Below the pieces are notes generated by a model. The model had not been told where the DNA came from. It saw only the letters and a program-made list of their open reading frames with translations, and made no database searches. The position numbers and the translations under genes are program-made. Shown in pieces: positions 27,135 to 36,145 of a stretch of DNA of 64,000 nt. Each line of letters opens with the position of its first letter. Position 1 is the first letter of the stretch. Origin of the DNA: Opitutia bacterium (GTDB lineage: Bacteria > Verrucomicrobiota > Verrucomicrobiae > Opitutales > UBA953); assembly GCA_947488485.1 (NCBI GenBank), contig CANKZO010000001.1:1-64000 (forward strand), in the 5' to 3' direction.

Positions 27135-28193
27135 TTACTTCGCCGCGGGCGCCTCACCGAACTGCGGACGGACGGGACGCCCCTTGACCGGGTCAGCGGG
27201 CTTGGCGGGCTCATCGGTGGCGGCGGTCGGGAAAGCCGGGGCGAGACCTTTGGTCTCAACCGGAGCGTAGAGATCACCGACCGGGGAGCGACGGAAGACC
27301 TCGGCCTGCAGATACTGATAAGTCGGCACGCCTTCGCGCGACCTCACCGCGAGCGAAAGCTCAAGGCGCACGGTCTGGCTAACCGGACCCCCGCTGAAAC
27401 GGAGCGCCTTGGCCGGGCCGAGGACGGCGAGCGCCAGACCGGTCGGATCCTGATGCACCGGCACTTCCCAGGTCTCCGCAGCTAGGTCCGGCGGCAAGAG
27501 CACCACCAAGGTGCGGACGGGGCCGCCGGGGTTACCCGGATAGACGAGGCGACGACGCCAGAGCGGCCAGTAACGGCGGCCGGCTTCATCGAGGATTTCC
27601 GTCCCGCCTGGTCCGTCCACGACCAGCATCCGTTCCTTCAGAAAAGCCGCCTCGGCCGGCGTGAGTTCGGCGCGTACCGCGCCGGCGCGGCGGACCGGCC
27701 CCTCGTCGGGACGGACGTCGGCGTGGACGAGCAGCACCACTTCCAACGGACCCGCGACGCGGTGATCGATCCAGGCGATCACGCCATAAGGTACCGCCGT
27801 CATCGCCGCCGCCAGCAGCAGACCGCCGCCCAGGGCGCGGCCGAAGTCATGCCGTTCACGCAAGGCCACGAGCAGGCCCGCGCCGGCGAAACCGGCGGCA
27901 TGCACGGAGATATCGATGCCCAGCGTCCACTGCGCGGACAGGAAATCGTCGGCCTGACCGAACCATCGCAGCCGGAAGAACATCGCGACGACCCAGAGGG
28001 TCCCGGCGGTCGCGCCGAGCAGCGGCGCATAGCGGGCGCCCGCGCGCACATACGGGCGCGTGAGCAGCGCGGAAAGCCCGGAGGCGAAAAGTCCGCCGAA
28101 GAAGGCGCCCTTGAGCGAAGCCACGCCCGTGAGGGCGGCGGCGATCACCAGGAAAGCCCAGGTGAACCAATACGTCAGGGCGTAGGTCTTCAT
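27135..28193 (-). CDS. Membrane protein of unknown function, coupled to glgC
   Basis: A 352-residue protein. Residues 5-140 hold four or five hydrophobic helices; residues 145-352 are soluble, with beta-rich stretches and a Pro/Ala/Lys-rich tail. No domain is recognised. The start codon overlaps the glgC stop (ATGA), so its translation is coupled to glgC. A role in glycogen storage is only a guess from position. Codon use is like the neighbours. It could also be an unrelated envelope protein that happens to share the transcript. Confidence 0.75.
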   Translation of the reverse strand: MKTYALTYWFTWAFLVIAAALTGVASLKGAFFGGLFASGLSALLTRPYVRAGARYAPLLGATAGTLWVVAMFFRLRWFGQADDFLSAQWTLGIDISVHAAGFAGAGLLVALRERHDFGRALGGGLLLAAAMTAVPYGVIAWIDHRVAGPLEVVLLVHADVRPDEGPVRRAGAVRAELTPAEAAFLKERMLVVDGPGGTEILDEAGRRYWPLWRRRLVYPGNPGGPVRTLVVLLPPDLAAETWEVPVHQDPTGLALAVLGPAKALRFSGGPVSQTVRLELSLAVRSREGVPTYQYLQAEVFRRSPVGDLYAPVETKGLAPAFPTAATDEPAKPADPVKGRPVRPQFGEAPAAK

Positions 28194-29485
28194 TCCCCGA
28201 CCACCGTGCCCGGCGGCACGATCGCGCCCTTCTTGACGACGATCACGCCGTCACGGACGAACAAGGCCTCGGTCTCCCACTTCTCCGGGAGACCCGTGGG
28301 CGCCAGCCGGCTGCCTGCGCCGATGCGCGCGTTCTTGTCGATGATCGCGTTGCGGATGAGGCAGTTGGGTCCGACGCCGATGTCGGGACGGCCGAGGGAG
28401 TGATTGCGCGCGAGGTCATGCGGACGCTCGAAGGCGTCGGCGCCCATCATCACGACGTTCTCGAGGCGGGAGCCCCCGCGGATGACGGAGCGCACGCCGA
28501 TCACGCAGCGGTTGAGCTCGGAGTCGTCGACGATCGCCCCGTCGGCCATCAGGACGCGGGCGGAGCGGGCGCCGTTGAGCTTGGCCGGCGGAAGGTAACG
28601 GGCGTGCGTGTAGACGGGGTTCTGGCCGTCGAAGAAATCGAACGGCGGCACCGGATCCGTGAGGGTCAGGTTGCACTCCCAGAAGGAGCCGACCGTACCG
28701 ATGTCCTCCCAGTAACCATCGAAGACATAGGCCATCATGCGCTTCGAGGCGAGGAGACCCGGGATGACTTCCTTGCCGAAGTCGGTCTGGGTGTGGTCCG
28801 CGAGGGCTTCGCGCATGACCTTGCCCGAGAAGAGGTAGATGCCCATCGAAGCCAGGCAGTAAGGCTGGTCCGACTTGTCGGCGAGGCGGGCGCGGGCGTT
28901 GCCGCCGAGCACCAGGGAGGAGATGACGGCCGGGTCCTTCGGCTTCTCGACGAACTCGACGATCCGCAGGTCGGCGTTGACGCGCATGACGCCGAGGGCG
29001 GAGACCTGGTCGGAGGGCATGGCCTTGGCGGCGATGGTGACGTCGGCGGCGTTCTCCATGTGCTGGCGGGCGAGCTCGTCGAAATCGAGGCGGTAGAGCT
29101 GGTCGCCGGAGAGGATCAGCACCAGATCTTCGTCCTTGAGGTTGTAGTGGTGCAGGTTCTGGCGGACCGCGTCCGCCGTGCCTTGGTACCAGCTCTCCTT
29201 GTCGCCGGTCTGTTCGGCGGCGAGGATGTCGACGAAGCCTCGGCCGAATCCGTCGAACTTATAGGTCTGCTGGATGTGCTTGTGCAGGGACGCGGTGTTG
29301 AACTGCGTCAGGACGAAGATCTGGTTGAAGCCCGAGTTGAGGCAGTTGCTGATCGGGATGTCGACGAGGCGGTAGTTGCTCGCGAGGGGCACCGCCGGCT
29401 TGCAGCGATCCTTGGTCAGGGGGTACAGGCGGGAGCCGCGGCCACCCCCCATGATGATGCTGATGACGCGAGGAAGGGAGGGCAT
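28190..29485 (-). CDS. glgC: Glucose-1-phosphate adenylyltransferase
   Basis: A 431-residue ADP-glucose pyrophosphorylase, the committed step of bacterial glycogen synthesis. The nucleotide-binding motif GGGRGSRLYPLTKDRCKPAVP lies at the N-terminus, SGDQLYRLDF near residue 127 marks the metal site, VEKPKDP near 190 the sugar-phosphate region, and the C-terminal 130 residues look like a left-handed beta-helix. The start at 29485 gives MPSLPRVISIIMGGG, the family N-terminus; the frame runs on upstream antisense to the next gene and is rejected there. No other glg gene is in the window. Confidence 0.94.
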   Translation of the reverse strand: MPSLPRVISIIMGGGRGSRLYPLTKDRCKPAVPLASNYRLVDIPISNCLNSGFNQIFVLTQFNTASLHKHIQQTYKFDGFGRGFVDILAAEQTGDKESWYQGTADAVRQNLHHYNLKDEDLVLILSGDQLYRLDFDELARQHMENAADVTIAAKAMPSDQVSALGVMRVNADLRIVEFVEKPKDPAVISSLVLGGNARARLADKSDQPYCLASMGIYLFSGKVMREALADHTQTDFGKEVIPGLLASKRMMAYVFDGYWEDIGTVGSFWECNLTLTDPVPPFDFFDGQNPVYTHARYLPPAKLNGARSARVLMADGAIVDDSELNRCVIGVRSVIRGGSRLENVVMMGADAFERPHDLARNHSLGRPDIGVGPNCLIRNAIIDKNARIGAGSRLAPTGLPEKWETEALFVRDGVIVVKKGAIVPPGTVVGE

Positions 29486-29588
29486 GGCGGGATGACCTAC
29501 CTTCCCTCCGGTCGCGGTCGCCCTCAAGCGGAAAAGGTCGAATGGCGGCTTGAAGACGGCGAGGTCACGGGGTTGCATCGCCTCCCGC

Positions 29589-30383
29589 ATGGCTTTCGCC
29601 TTCCACATCCTCGGTACCAGCAGTTCCGGCAACTGCTCCTTGCTGGAGGTCGGCGGCGCGCGGGTGATGCTCGACGCCGGGTTCCAAGGGCCGCGGCTCG
29701 AGGCGTCCTTGCAGAAGCTCGGCATCGAAGCGCGGGCCTTGGACGCCGTCTTCATCACGCACGAACACGCCGACCACTGCGTCGGCCTGCCCGCCCTGCT
29801 CCGCCAGAATCCCCGCCTCAAGGTCTTCGCGAACCGCGAGACCGCCCGCCGCATCAAGGACTCCTTCAAGTCGCAGCCTGACTGGCAGCTCTTCGAGACG
29901 GGCACGACGTTCGAGTTCAAAGGCCTGCAGGTCACCGCGATCCCGATCCCGCATGACGCCGCCGATCCGGTCGGCTTCGCGTTCGACCTGCCCGCCGAGG
30001 ATGCGCGTCCGGCGAAACGCCTCACCTGGCTGACCGACCTCGGCCACGTGACCCCGGTCGTCCGCCATCATGTCGCCCTGGCCGACATCCTCGTGCTCGA
30101 GGCGAATTACGACGACGAGATGCTCGATCTCTCCAAGCGGCCGATCTCCCTGAAGCAGCGCATCCGCGGCAACTTCGGCCATCTGTCCAACACGCAGACC
30201 AAGGACCTGCTCGTCGGCCTGCGCGAGTGGCAGGCGACCGAACTCTACCTCGGGCACCTCAGCAAGGAGTGCAACCGCACCGTCATCGTCGACGCCCTGA
30301 TGAACGAAGTGCGCGACCGGAAGACCGACCTCCGCGTGACGGTGGTCGATCCTCTCGAGGACAATCCGGTCAGCCTCTGGTGA
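29589..30383 (+). CDS. Metallo-beta-lactamase-fold hydrolase (YycJ/WalJ-like)
   Basis: A 264-residue hydrolase. The dinuclear metal motif is H58-E-H-A-D62-H63 in FITHEHADHCVG; FHILGTSSSGNCSLLEV at the N-terminus and LEANYDDEMLD followed by NFGHLSNTQ are typical of the YycJ/WalJ branch, a probable nuclease or phosphodiesterase. The start at 29589 opens directly into the family N-terminus. It is divergent from glgC, with 103 bases between, and convergent with the secreted 636-residue protein gene. No WalK/WalR two-component genes are near. Confidence 0.87.
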   Translation: MAFAFHILGTSSSGNCSLLEVGGARVMLDAGFQGPRLEASLQKLGIEARALDAVFITHEHADHCVGLPALLRQNPRLKVFANRETARRIKDSFKSQPDWQLFETGTTFEFKGLQVTAIPIPHDAADPVGFAFDLPAEDARPAKRLTWLTDLGHVTPVVRHHVALADILVLEANYDDEMLDLSKRPISLKQRIRGNFGHLSNTQTKDLLVGLREWQATELYLGHLSKECNRTVIVDALMNEVRDRKTDLRVTVVDPLEDNPVSLW

Positions 30384-30386
30384 GGC

Positions 30387-32297
30387 TTACTTCGTCGGCG
30401 GAGCCGGGATATCGTCGGCGGCCGGCGGCGTCGGGACGGCCCCTTCGGAGCGGATGACGGCGCTTTCAGCGACCGCGCGGGCCAGACGCTTGACGGCGGC
30501 GCCGCAGGTCGGCGAAGCGGGATTCAGGTCCTGCGCGGAGAGCCAGGCGGCGAGGGCCGCGGCTTCGGCGCCTTCCTTCTCCAGCTTCTCGGCCCGGCCG
30601 ATCAGCTGGGCGTAGCCGGCGACGAGCGGGGCGATGTCCGAACGGGTCTTGGCGAGCACGAGGTCATCGGACTCGGTCTTGTAGATCTCGACGATGACAT
30701 CCCACGCGAGGTAAGGGTTGTTCTGGGCCGCGAGCATCGAGGCCTTCTGGATGTTGGCGTCGAGCTCGCCGACGCGCTGGACGACCTTGCGGAGCTTGTC
30801 TGAACGCTCCTTGTCCTGCGCGAGGGCCAGGGCGTACTCGAGCTTCTTGTTGAAGATCTCGCGCCACTTGGCTTCAGCCATCAGTCGGTCGAACTCGGGC
30901 ACCTTCTGGGCGAGGGTGTCCTGGCGGCTCACGACCTGGTTGGCGAATTCCTTCACGCCGGGATTCTGCGGCCAGATCTTCGTGGCGCGCTCAAGGGCGG
31001 CCTCGGCCTTGGCGTTGTCGCCCGCGAGGGCGGCGGCCTTGGCGGAAAGGAGCGACATGTTCGAAGCGTTCATGGCGTTGTTGACCTTCGAGAGCACCGG
31101 GGCGCTCGGGAAGTCGCGGGCCTGGCCGCGCACTTTGTTCACGAAGGCCTCGACGCTGGCGAGGTCGCGCTCGTCGCCGAGACGCTGCAGCTCGCGCAAA
31201 TCTTTCCAGAGGGTCAGCATCTGGCGCTTCTTCTCCTGCGGGTAGAGCATCACCGACGGCTCGAACTCACCGAGGAAGTAGGTCTCCTGGAGACGCTCGA
31301 AGGCGCCGTAGAGCTCCTCCTGCTTCACCAGGTCGTCGACGGTCTGCATGCCCTTGCCGACGTCCTTGATCGCCTCGCGGGCGAGCAGGTCGATCGATTC
31401 GAGGGTGGGGACGAAATCCGAGACCGGGAAGAATTCCTTCACTTCCTTGGCGCCGACGACGACCTCCTGGTTGCTGGCGTTGAAGACCACGCGGTAGAAG
31501 GCGCTGGTGATGAGCGCGTGACGATAGCGGCGAGCCATCAGGAACGCGACCATCTGCGACTGGAACTCGATCTTGGCCTTGAGGCCGATGGCCGAGAGCT
31601 TCGTGCCCTGGGCGAGCATCTGCGCCTGCGTGCGGGCCTCATCCTTGACCTTGAAGCCCAGCTCGGTCGTGCCGGTGGAGCCCTTCGACACCAGCTTGCC
31701 CTTGCCGTCGGTGCGCTCGGCGTTGGCTTCCTCGATGCGGTCCGCACGATTGATGATCACGGACTCCTGGGTCTTACGTAGGATCTCGAGCTGGTTGAGG
31801 GTCACTTCGATGTTCTTGTACTCGCTGCCCATGCGCCAGGCCTTCTGGACCTGGGTGGCGATGGTCAGGCAACCCTGGGCGTCGAACTCGAACTCCGCGG
31901 CCTTGAAGAGCAGGTTGAACGCCTCCTGCTGGTTACGATAGTAGTTGTCCTTGGTCAGGGCCTGCGGCGAAAGCAGGAACTGGATCTGGTCGAGGATCGC
32001 GACGTAGCGCTTCATGTCGCCGTTGTCGGTCGGCGCCGCGAGATAGCGCTCGAAACGGGCCCGGACGGAGCGGGAGTTGCCGAGATTCATCGTGCTGCCC
32101 TTCCACTGCATGGTGCCGTTCTCGAGGTCCACGGAGTCGCTGTTGACGTTGAAAAGACGGTCGGCGCCGCCTTCGGCGGTGGAGCTCTGGTAGTTACCGG
32201 CCGTGCCGCCCGGCGCCGCGGCGGGCGGAGGCGCCTGCGCGAAACCGAGGACGGTCAAGGCGCACCAGCCGAAGCAAGAAAAGATGAGGTGACGCAT
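30387..32297 (-). CDS. Exported helical hypothetical protein, 636 residues
   Basis: Begins with a signal peptide (MRHLIFSCFGWCALTVLGFAQ) followed by a Pro/Ala linker. Residues 50-90 contain a short segment reading VDLENGTMQWKGSTMNLGN, then long helical stretches with TPR-like spacing to the C-terminus, which ends in a Pro-rich tail. I recognise no catalytic motif. It follows the 128-residue membrane-anchored protein by 11 bases, so the two are one unit, possibly with the ABCG-type transporter gene upstream. Function is unknown; a periplasmic or surface scaffold is a guess. Confidence 0.75.
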   Translation of the reverse strand: MRHLIFSCFGWCALTVLGFAQAPPPAAAPGGTAGNYQSSTAEGGADRLFNVNSDSVDLENGTMQWKGSTMNLGNSRSVRARFERYLAAPTDNGDMKRYVAILDQIQFLLSPQALTKDNYYRNQQEAFNLLFKAAEFEFDAQGCLTIATQVQKAWRMGSEYKNIEVTLNQLEILRKTQESVIINRADRIEEANAERTDGKGKLVSKGSTGTTELGFKVKDEARTQAQMLAQGTKLSAIGLKAKIEFQSQMVAFLMARRYRHALITSAFYRVVFNASNQEVVVGAKEVKEFFPVSDFVPTLESIDLLAREAIKDVGKGMQTVDDLVKQEELYGAFERLQETYFLGEFEPSVMLYPQEKKRQMLTLWKDLRELQRLGDERDLASVEAFVNKVRGQARDFPSAPVLSKVNNAMNASNMSLLSAKAAALAGDNAKAEAALERATKIWPQNPGVKEFANQVVSRQDTLAQKVPEFDRLMAEAKWREIFNKKLEYALALAQDKERSDKLRKVVQRVGELDANIQKASMLAAQNNPYLAWDVIVEIYKTESDDLVLAKTRSDIAPLVAGYAQLIGRAEKLEKEGAEAAALAAWLSAQDLNPASPTCGAAVKRLARAVAESAVIRSEGAVPTPPAADDIPAPPTK

Positions 32298-32308
32298 GGC
32301 GGGAAGAT

Positions 32309-32695
32309 TCAGAAACGTTCGAGGGCTTCGACGACCAGGAGGTCGCGGGTGACGCGCAACTTGCACTTGAAGCGCTGGCCGACCTCGAAGGAGTCGGCGG
32401 AGCCGGCGGGGATGAAGACGGGGATGCGGCCGACCGGGTCCTTGCTGATCGGCTTCACGGCGAGGACGCGGCCACGGCCTTCGACGAAGGCGAGCTGCTG
32501 TTCGACCTGGCACTCGAGACGGTAGCTGTTGCCCTGGAGCGTCGCCCAGTCCCGGCGGTAGGTATCGACCGAGAACGGGGTCAGGTCCGCGAAACGACCG
32601 CCGCCGCCCATGCGAGGCACGACGATCGCGACCAGGATCACGATGACCACGACGGGGATGCCGAGGGCGAAGAAGAGGGGGTTGATCTTGGACAT
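32309..32695 (-). CDS. Membrane-anchored hypothetical protein
   Basis: A 128-residue protein with one N-terminal membrane span (INPLFFALGIPVVVIVILVA), then a Gly-rich hinge and an outer domain of about 95 residues with beta-strand character (YRLECQVEQQLAFVEGRGRV). The ATG at 32695 places the span directly at the N-terminus; the frame opens 11 codons earlier without support. It is 113 bases after the ABCG-type gene and 11 bases before the 636-residue exported protein. No family is recognised. It may partner the exported protein at the inner membrane. Confidence 0.7.
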   Translation of the reverse strand: MSKINPLFFALGIPVVVIVILVAIVVPRMGGGGRFADLTPFSVDTYRRDWATLQGNSYRLECQVEQQLAFVEGRGRVLAVKPISKDPVGRIPVFIPAGSADSFEVGQRFKCKLRVTRDLLVVEALERF

Positions 32696-32808
32696 GCGGG
32701 AAAGGGGGCGCAGGCTACCCTGCCCCAATAGCCTAGCCCGCTTTGGGATTTGTTCCAGCGATTTCCCCGCCTAGGGCAAATCCGACAAGCACCGGGTCGG
32801 GCCGGGCC

Positions 32809-34506
32809 TCAGCTCCAGCGCTTCTGCTGGCAGCCGAAGACCACCAGACAGATGCCGAACAGCCCTTGGACCAGCAGCACCGCCAGGCCATCCGTCGTGC
32901 TGGCCACGTAGGCGCTCTGATTGGGCATACTCGCGGTATAAGCATCATATAAAGGCAGTCCCATCATGGACTTCATGTAGCCCGACCAGCCCCAATAAGC
33001 GTTGATGAAAGGACGGCAGAGCCAGGTCAGCGCCGGCGGCAGGGCCAGGACGACGCCCGAAAGCGGCAACTGGAAACCCACGAGGTAGATCGAGAGCAGC
33101 GACGACTTCTCCGGCGAGGTCAGCATGGCCGAGAAGCCGAGGCAGACCACCGACATCGAGACGCAGCTGCCGGCAAGGATGGCCAGCTGCTCGGCCCACG
33201 GACCCGGGAAATTGCAGACGAGTTTCACGAAGAAACACATCCAGACGCCCTGAGCGATGCCGATGAGCGAGACGAAGACGATCTTCGAGAACGCGTAAGC
33301 CCACGGACGCAACCCGGTCATGCGCTCCTTCTCATAGAGCACGCGCTCGGCGGAGATCTCGCGTCCGCCGTTGTTGGCACCCATGAGGGTGAGCAGGATG
33401 ACCTGGAACATCACCAAGCCCGCGGCGAGGCCCGCCAGCTGGGCGTTGGCCATCTGCACGCCGAGGGCCTGCTTCACTTCTTCCATCGAGGCCGTGTTGC
33501 GGTCCATCGGGATCTTGAGGACGTCCCAGGAGCCTTCGAGATTGAAGATGATCACGAGCAGCGGGAAGCCGAACGTGATGGCGAGCGTGAGCCCGAGATA
33601 ACCGGTGTCGCGGAAGAAGAGCTTCAGCCGACGCGAGAGCAGCGTGGTGAACTGAGAGACGCCGCCCGGCACGACCGGCTCGGGGAGCGGCTCGATCTCG
33701 GCCGGCGCACCGACCCTGGCGACCGCGGTGGCGTAAGAATCCGGATGCTCGGCCTGATGGATCGCCCAGCGATCGCGCCAGGTAGCCAGGTCGGAGGCGT
33801 TGAGTACTTCGTAGAGTCGCAGTCCGTCCGGGATACCGAAGTAACCCAGCAGTTCGTCGGGCGAGCCCTGGAAGACCACGTCCCCCTGATAGACGACCGT
33901 GACCCAGTCGAACTGGTTCAGCTTGCCGAGATTATGGATGATGCAGACGAAGCTCTTGTGATGCGACTCCGCGAGATTACGCAGCAGCGCCAGGATCTGG
34001 TCTTCGGACTGCGGATCCAGGCCCGAGGTGACCTCGTCGCAGACCATGCAGGCCGGATCAAGCGTGAGCTCCAGGCCGAGGGAGAGACGACGCAGCTGGC
34101 CGCCGGAGAGGGCCGAGACCCGCTTATCGCGGTGCGGCTCCATGCCGGTCACGCCGAGCACGGCCTCGAGGCGACGGGTACGCTCCTCAGCGTCCGGGAC
34201 CGCGAGTTCCAAGGCGTAACCCAAAGATTCCGCGACCGTGAGCTGGGCTTGCGCGGCGGTGAACTGGGGGGCGAAACCCACCTTGCCGATGAGGTCTTCC
34301 GTGCAAGTGATGCGCTGGCCGGCGAGGCTGGCTTCCCCCGTCGAAGGTAGGATGCCCAGGATGGCCTTCATCAGGGTCGTCTTACCGCAACCCGAGGGCC
34401 CGATGACGGCATTGAGCCCGCGCGGCAGGAAGCGGGCGTTGGCGCCGTCGAGGATGACGGGGCCGTCGGCGCCCGCCCTTACGGTGAGGTTCTCGCAGCT
34501 CAGCAT
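32809..34506 (-). CDS. ABCG-type half transporter (ATPase fused to ABC-2 permease)
   Basis: A 565-residue protein with the ATPase domain first. Walker A is GPSGCGKTT near residue 38, the signature is LSGGQ near 133, Walker B is CMVCDEVTSGLDP near 155, and the H-loop histidine is in CIIHNLG near 190. Residues 300-560 carry six membrane spans of the ABC-2 type. ATPase-then-permease order is that of the ABCG/White family, uncommon in bacteria compared with separate subunits. It would act as a homodimer. Substrate is unknown. The next genes on the strand encode envelope proteins. Confidence 0.88.
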   Translation of the reverse strand: MLSCENLTVRAGADGPVILDGANARFLPRGLNAVIGPSGCGKTTLMKAILGILPSTGEASLAGQRITCTEDLIGKVGFAPQFTAAQAQLTVAESLGYALELAVPDAEERTRRLEAVLGVTGMEPHRDKRVSALSGGQLRRLSLGLELTLDPACMVCDEVTSGLDPQSEDQILALLRNLAESHHKSFVCIIHNLGKLNQFDWVTVVYQGDVVFQGSPDELLGYFGIPDGLRLYEVLNASDLATWRDRWAIHQAEHPDSYATAVARVGAPAEIEPLPEPVVPGGVSQFTTLLSRRLKLFFRDTGYLGLTLAITFGFPLLVIIFNLEGSWDVLKIPMDRNTASMEEVKQALGVQMANAQLAGLAAGLVMFQVILLTLMGANNGGREISAERVLYEKERMTGLRPWAYAFSKIVFVSLIGIAQGVWMCFFVKLVCNFPGPWAEQLAILAGSCVSMSVVCLGFSAMLTSPEKSSLLSIYLVGFQLPLSGVVLALPPALTWLCRPFINAYWGWSGYMKSMMGLPLYDAYTASMPNQSAYVASTTDGLAVLLVQGLFGICLVVFGCQQKRWS

Positions 34507-34553
34507 CGGTTGCAGTCTTGCCTCACCCCTCCGCAGCGTAAAGGATTATCCCC

Positions 34554-35228
34554 ATGAGACCCCTCGCTCTCGGCCTCCTCGCCGCCCTGGCCCTCGTCCC
34601 GCAGGCCGAAGCCCTGCAGATGACCAAGAAAGCCATCCGCAACCCTGGCATCTTCGGCATCAAGATCGCGCGGACCGACATGGCCTTCTACGGCCGCGCG
34701 GACGCCATCCTCTCGATCTCCTTCCAAGAATACACCACCGGGTCGTTCATCGTGGCCGAAGTCGTGATCGACATGAAGGACTCCAACCAGCAGCTCCGCC
34801 TTTACGCCGCGCGTCCGCCCGGCACGGCTGACGTCGCCAACCGTGCCAACCGCGCCAGCGAGGCCAACTCCCAGAACCGCGGCCTGGACCCCAGCCAGGC
34901 GTCGAAGCTACCTATTCCGAGCCAGCTCGCGGCCGTCGAGTCCAAGGTGAACAACATGATCTCGGGCACGACCGGTGACATCGTCGTGAAGACCTATCCG
35001 ACCACCACCCATGCCAAGACCGTGGAGATGGTCGTCGCCTCCAAGGCCGAACTGCAGCGCCTCTACTCCAACCTGATCACCCTTTATACCGGTTTCGAAG
35101 TCGAAGCCGTGGACGGCGCTACCGTGGAAGGCTCCAACGCGGCCGCGACCGCCGCCGCCGCCTCAGGCACGACCGCCGCCAAGATCAAGATCAACCAGAT
35201 CGGCGGGGTGCTCTTCACCGTCGAATAG
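34554..35228 (+). CDS. Secreted hypothetical protein, 224 residues
   Basis: Signal peptide MRPLALGLLAALALVPQAEA, then a mature part of about 200 residues. Residues 30-85 look beta-rich; residues 95-125 are Ala/Asn/Arg-rich and helical; the C-terminal end is Ala/Thr-rich and then beta (KIKINQIGGVLFTVE). No motif is recognised. It is divergent from the ABCG-type gene, with 47 bases between, and lies upstream of efp on the same strand. Function is unknown. Confidence 0.72.
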   Translation: MRPLALGLLAALALVPQAEALQMTKKAIRNPGIFGIKIARTDMAFYGRADAILSISFQEYTTGSFIVAEVVIDMKDSNQQLRLYAARPPGTADVANRANRASEANSQNRGLDPSQASKLPIPSQLAAVESKVNNMISGTTGDIVVKTYPTTTHAKTVEMVVASKAELQRLYSNLITLYTGFEVEAVDGATVEGSNAAATAAAASGTTAAKIKINQIGGVLFTVE

Positions 35229-35344
35229 TCCGCCGACCCCGGCGGCGACTCGTCTTTACGGGGTCGAACACCCCCGACCCGACCTTTCGGGCAAGTCCGG
35301 CTTGACCGCTCCTGACGGCTTCGCTTGTGTCCGCCCTTACTCCC

Positions 35345-35908
35345 ATGGCCTCCCTACCCGTCAATCGCATCAAGAAGAAGAACATCATGAGCTACAATGG
35401 TGAGCTCTGCATCGTTCTCGAGTGCCTCGTCCGCACCCCTCCGAACAACGCCTCTTACGTCCAGATGGAACTCCGCTCCATCAAGACCGGCGCCAAGATC
35501 CCGGTCCGCTGCGGCATCGGAGTCAGCTTCGAAGTCTTCGACAACAGCATCAAGTCCCTCGAGTTCTCCTACGAAGCCGACGGCAGCTACGTCTTCGCCG
35601 ACACCAACACCAACGAGGAATACTACATCTCGGCCACCACCCTCGCCGACTCCAAGGAGTTCCTGATCTCGGGCACGTCCTACATGGTCCTCTTCGTCGA
35701 AGACAAGCCGGTCACCGTCGACCTCCCCCCTTCCGTCACCGTCGAAGTCCTCGAAGCCCCGCCCGCCGTCAAGGGCGACACCGCCGGCAACGTCCAGAAG
35801 ACCGTCACGTGCGAGAACGGCCTCCAGGTCAACGTCCCGCTCTTCATCAAGCAGGGCGAGAAGATCAAGGTCAGCACCGAGAATAAGGAATACCTCGGTC
35901 GCGCTTAA
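35345..35908 (+). CDS. efp: Elongation factor P with Asn at the modification position
   Basis: A 187-residue EF-P of three beta-barrel domains that rescues ribosomes stalled on polyproline. The C-terminus NVPLFIKQGEKIKVSTENKE is the classic EF-P ending. The loop of domain I that inserts into the peptidyl-transferase centre normally reads PGKG or PGRG; here it is PPNN, so residue 34, usually Lys or Arg and modified, is Asn. The ATG at 35345 is preferred; a GTG at 35327 would add six residues. Followed by a strong terminator. It could alternatively be a YeiP-like paralogue. Confidence 0.9.
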   Translation: MASLPVNRIKKKNIMSYNGELCIVLECLVRTPPNNASYVQMELRSIKTGAKIPVRCGIGVSFEVFDNSIKSLEFSYEADGSYVFADTNTNEEYYISATTLADSKEFLISGTSYMVLFVEDKPVTVDLPPSVTVEVLEAPPAVKGDTAGNVQKTVTCENGLQVNVPLFIKQGEKIKVSTENKEYLGRA

Positions 35909-35930
35909 GCCGCCCTTACGGCCCACTGCG

Positions 35931-35957
35931 AGAACCCCGGACAGCCGGGGTTCTTTG
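35931..35957 (+). terminator. Rho-independent terminator of efp
   Basis: A perfect 10-bp stem (AGAACCCCGG 35931-35940 with CCGGGGTTCT 35945-35954), an ACAG loop and a trailing T-rich stretch, 23 bases after the efp stop. It also separates efp from the tRNA gene on the other strand. Confidence 0.88.
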
Positions 35958-35982
35958 TTGGCCGAACGGACCGAAAGGAGCG

Positions 35983-36053
35983 TAGACCCGCAGGGATTCG
36001 AACCCCGACAAAGTGAACCAAAATCACTTGTGCTACCGTTACACCACGGGTCT
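35983..36053 (-). tRNA. tRNA-Gln (anticodon UUG)
   Basis: A 71-base cloverleaf on the minus strand. The acceptor stem pairs AGACCCG with CGGGTCT and the discriminator is A. The anticodon stem AGTGA/TCACT encloses the loop TTTTGGT, giving anticodon TTG. The T arm holds GGTTCGAATCC with a 5-bp stem containing one G-T pair. The 3' CCA is not encoded. It sits alone between efp and pyrH. Confidence 0.95.
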
Positions 36054-36145
36054 GCGCATCCCGACTGAACAGCGAGTCGGGGGTCGGAGTCAAGCGAGAC
36101 CAAGGCGGGGTTGACGCTGGGGGAGGTCTGTCTCATTTCCCCTGT

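Noticed and set aside
29486..30025. Upstream extension of the glgC frame by 180 codons
   Set aside because: The extension is antisense to the metallo-hydrolase gene, and glgC has its normal start at 29485.
32746..32783. Inverted repeat GGATTTG/CAAATCC between the ABCG-type gene and the anchored-protein gene
   Set aside because: Only 7 bp with a 24-base loop; no T run and no clear regulatory partner.
35234..35266. Inverted repeat CGACCCC/GGGGTCG between the 224-residue protein gene and efp
   Set aside because: The loop is 19 bases and no T run follows, so it is not a convincing terminator; it may be chance in GC-rich DNA.
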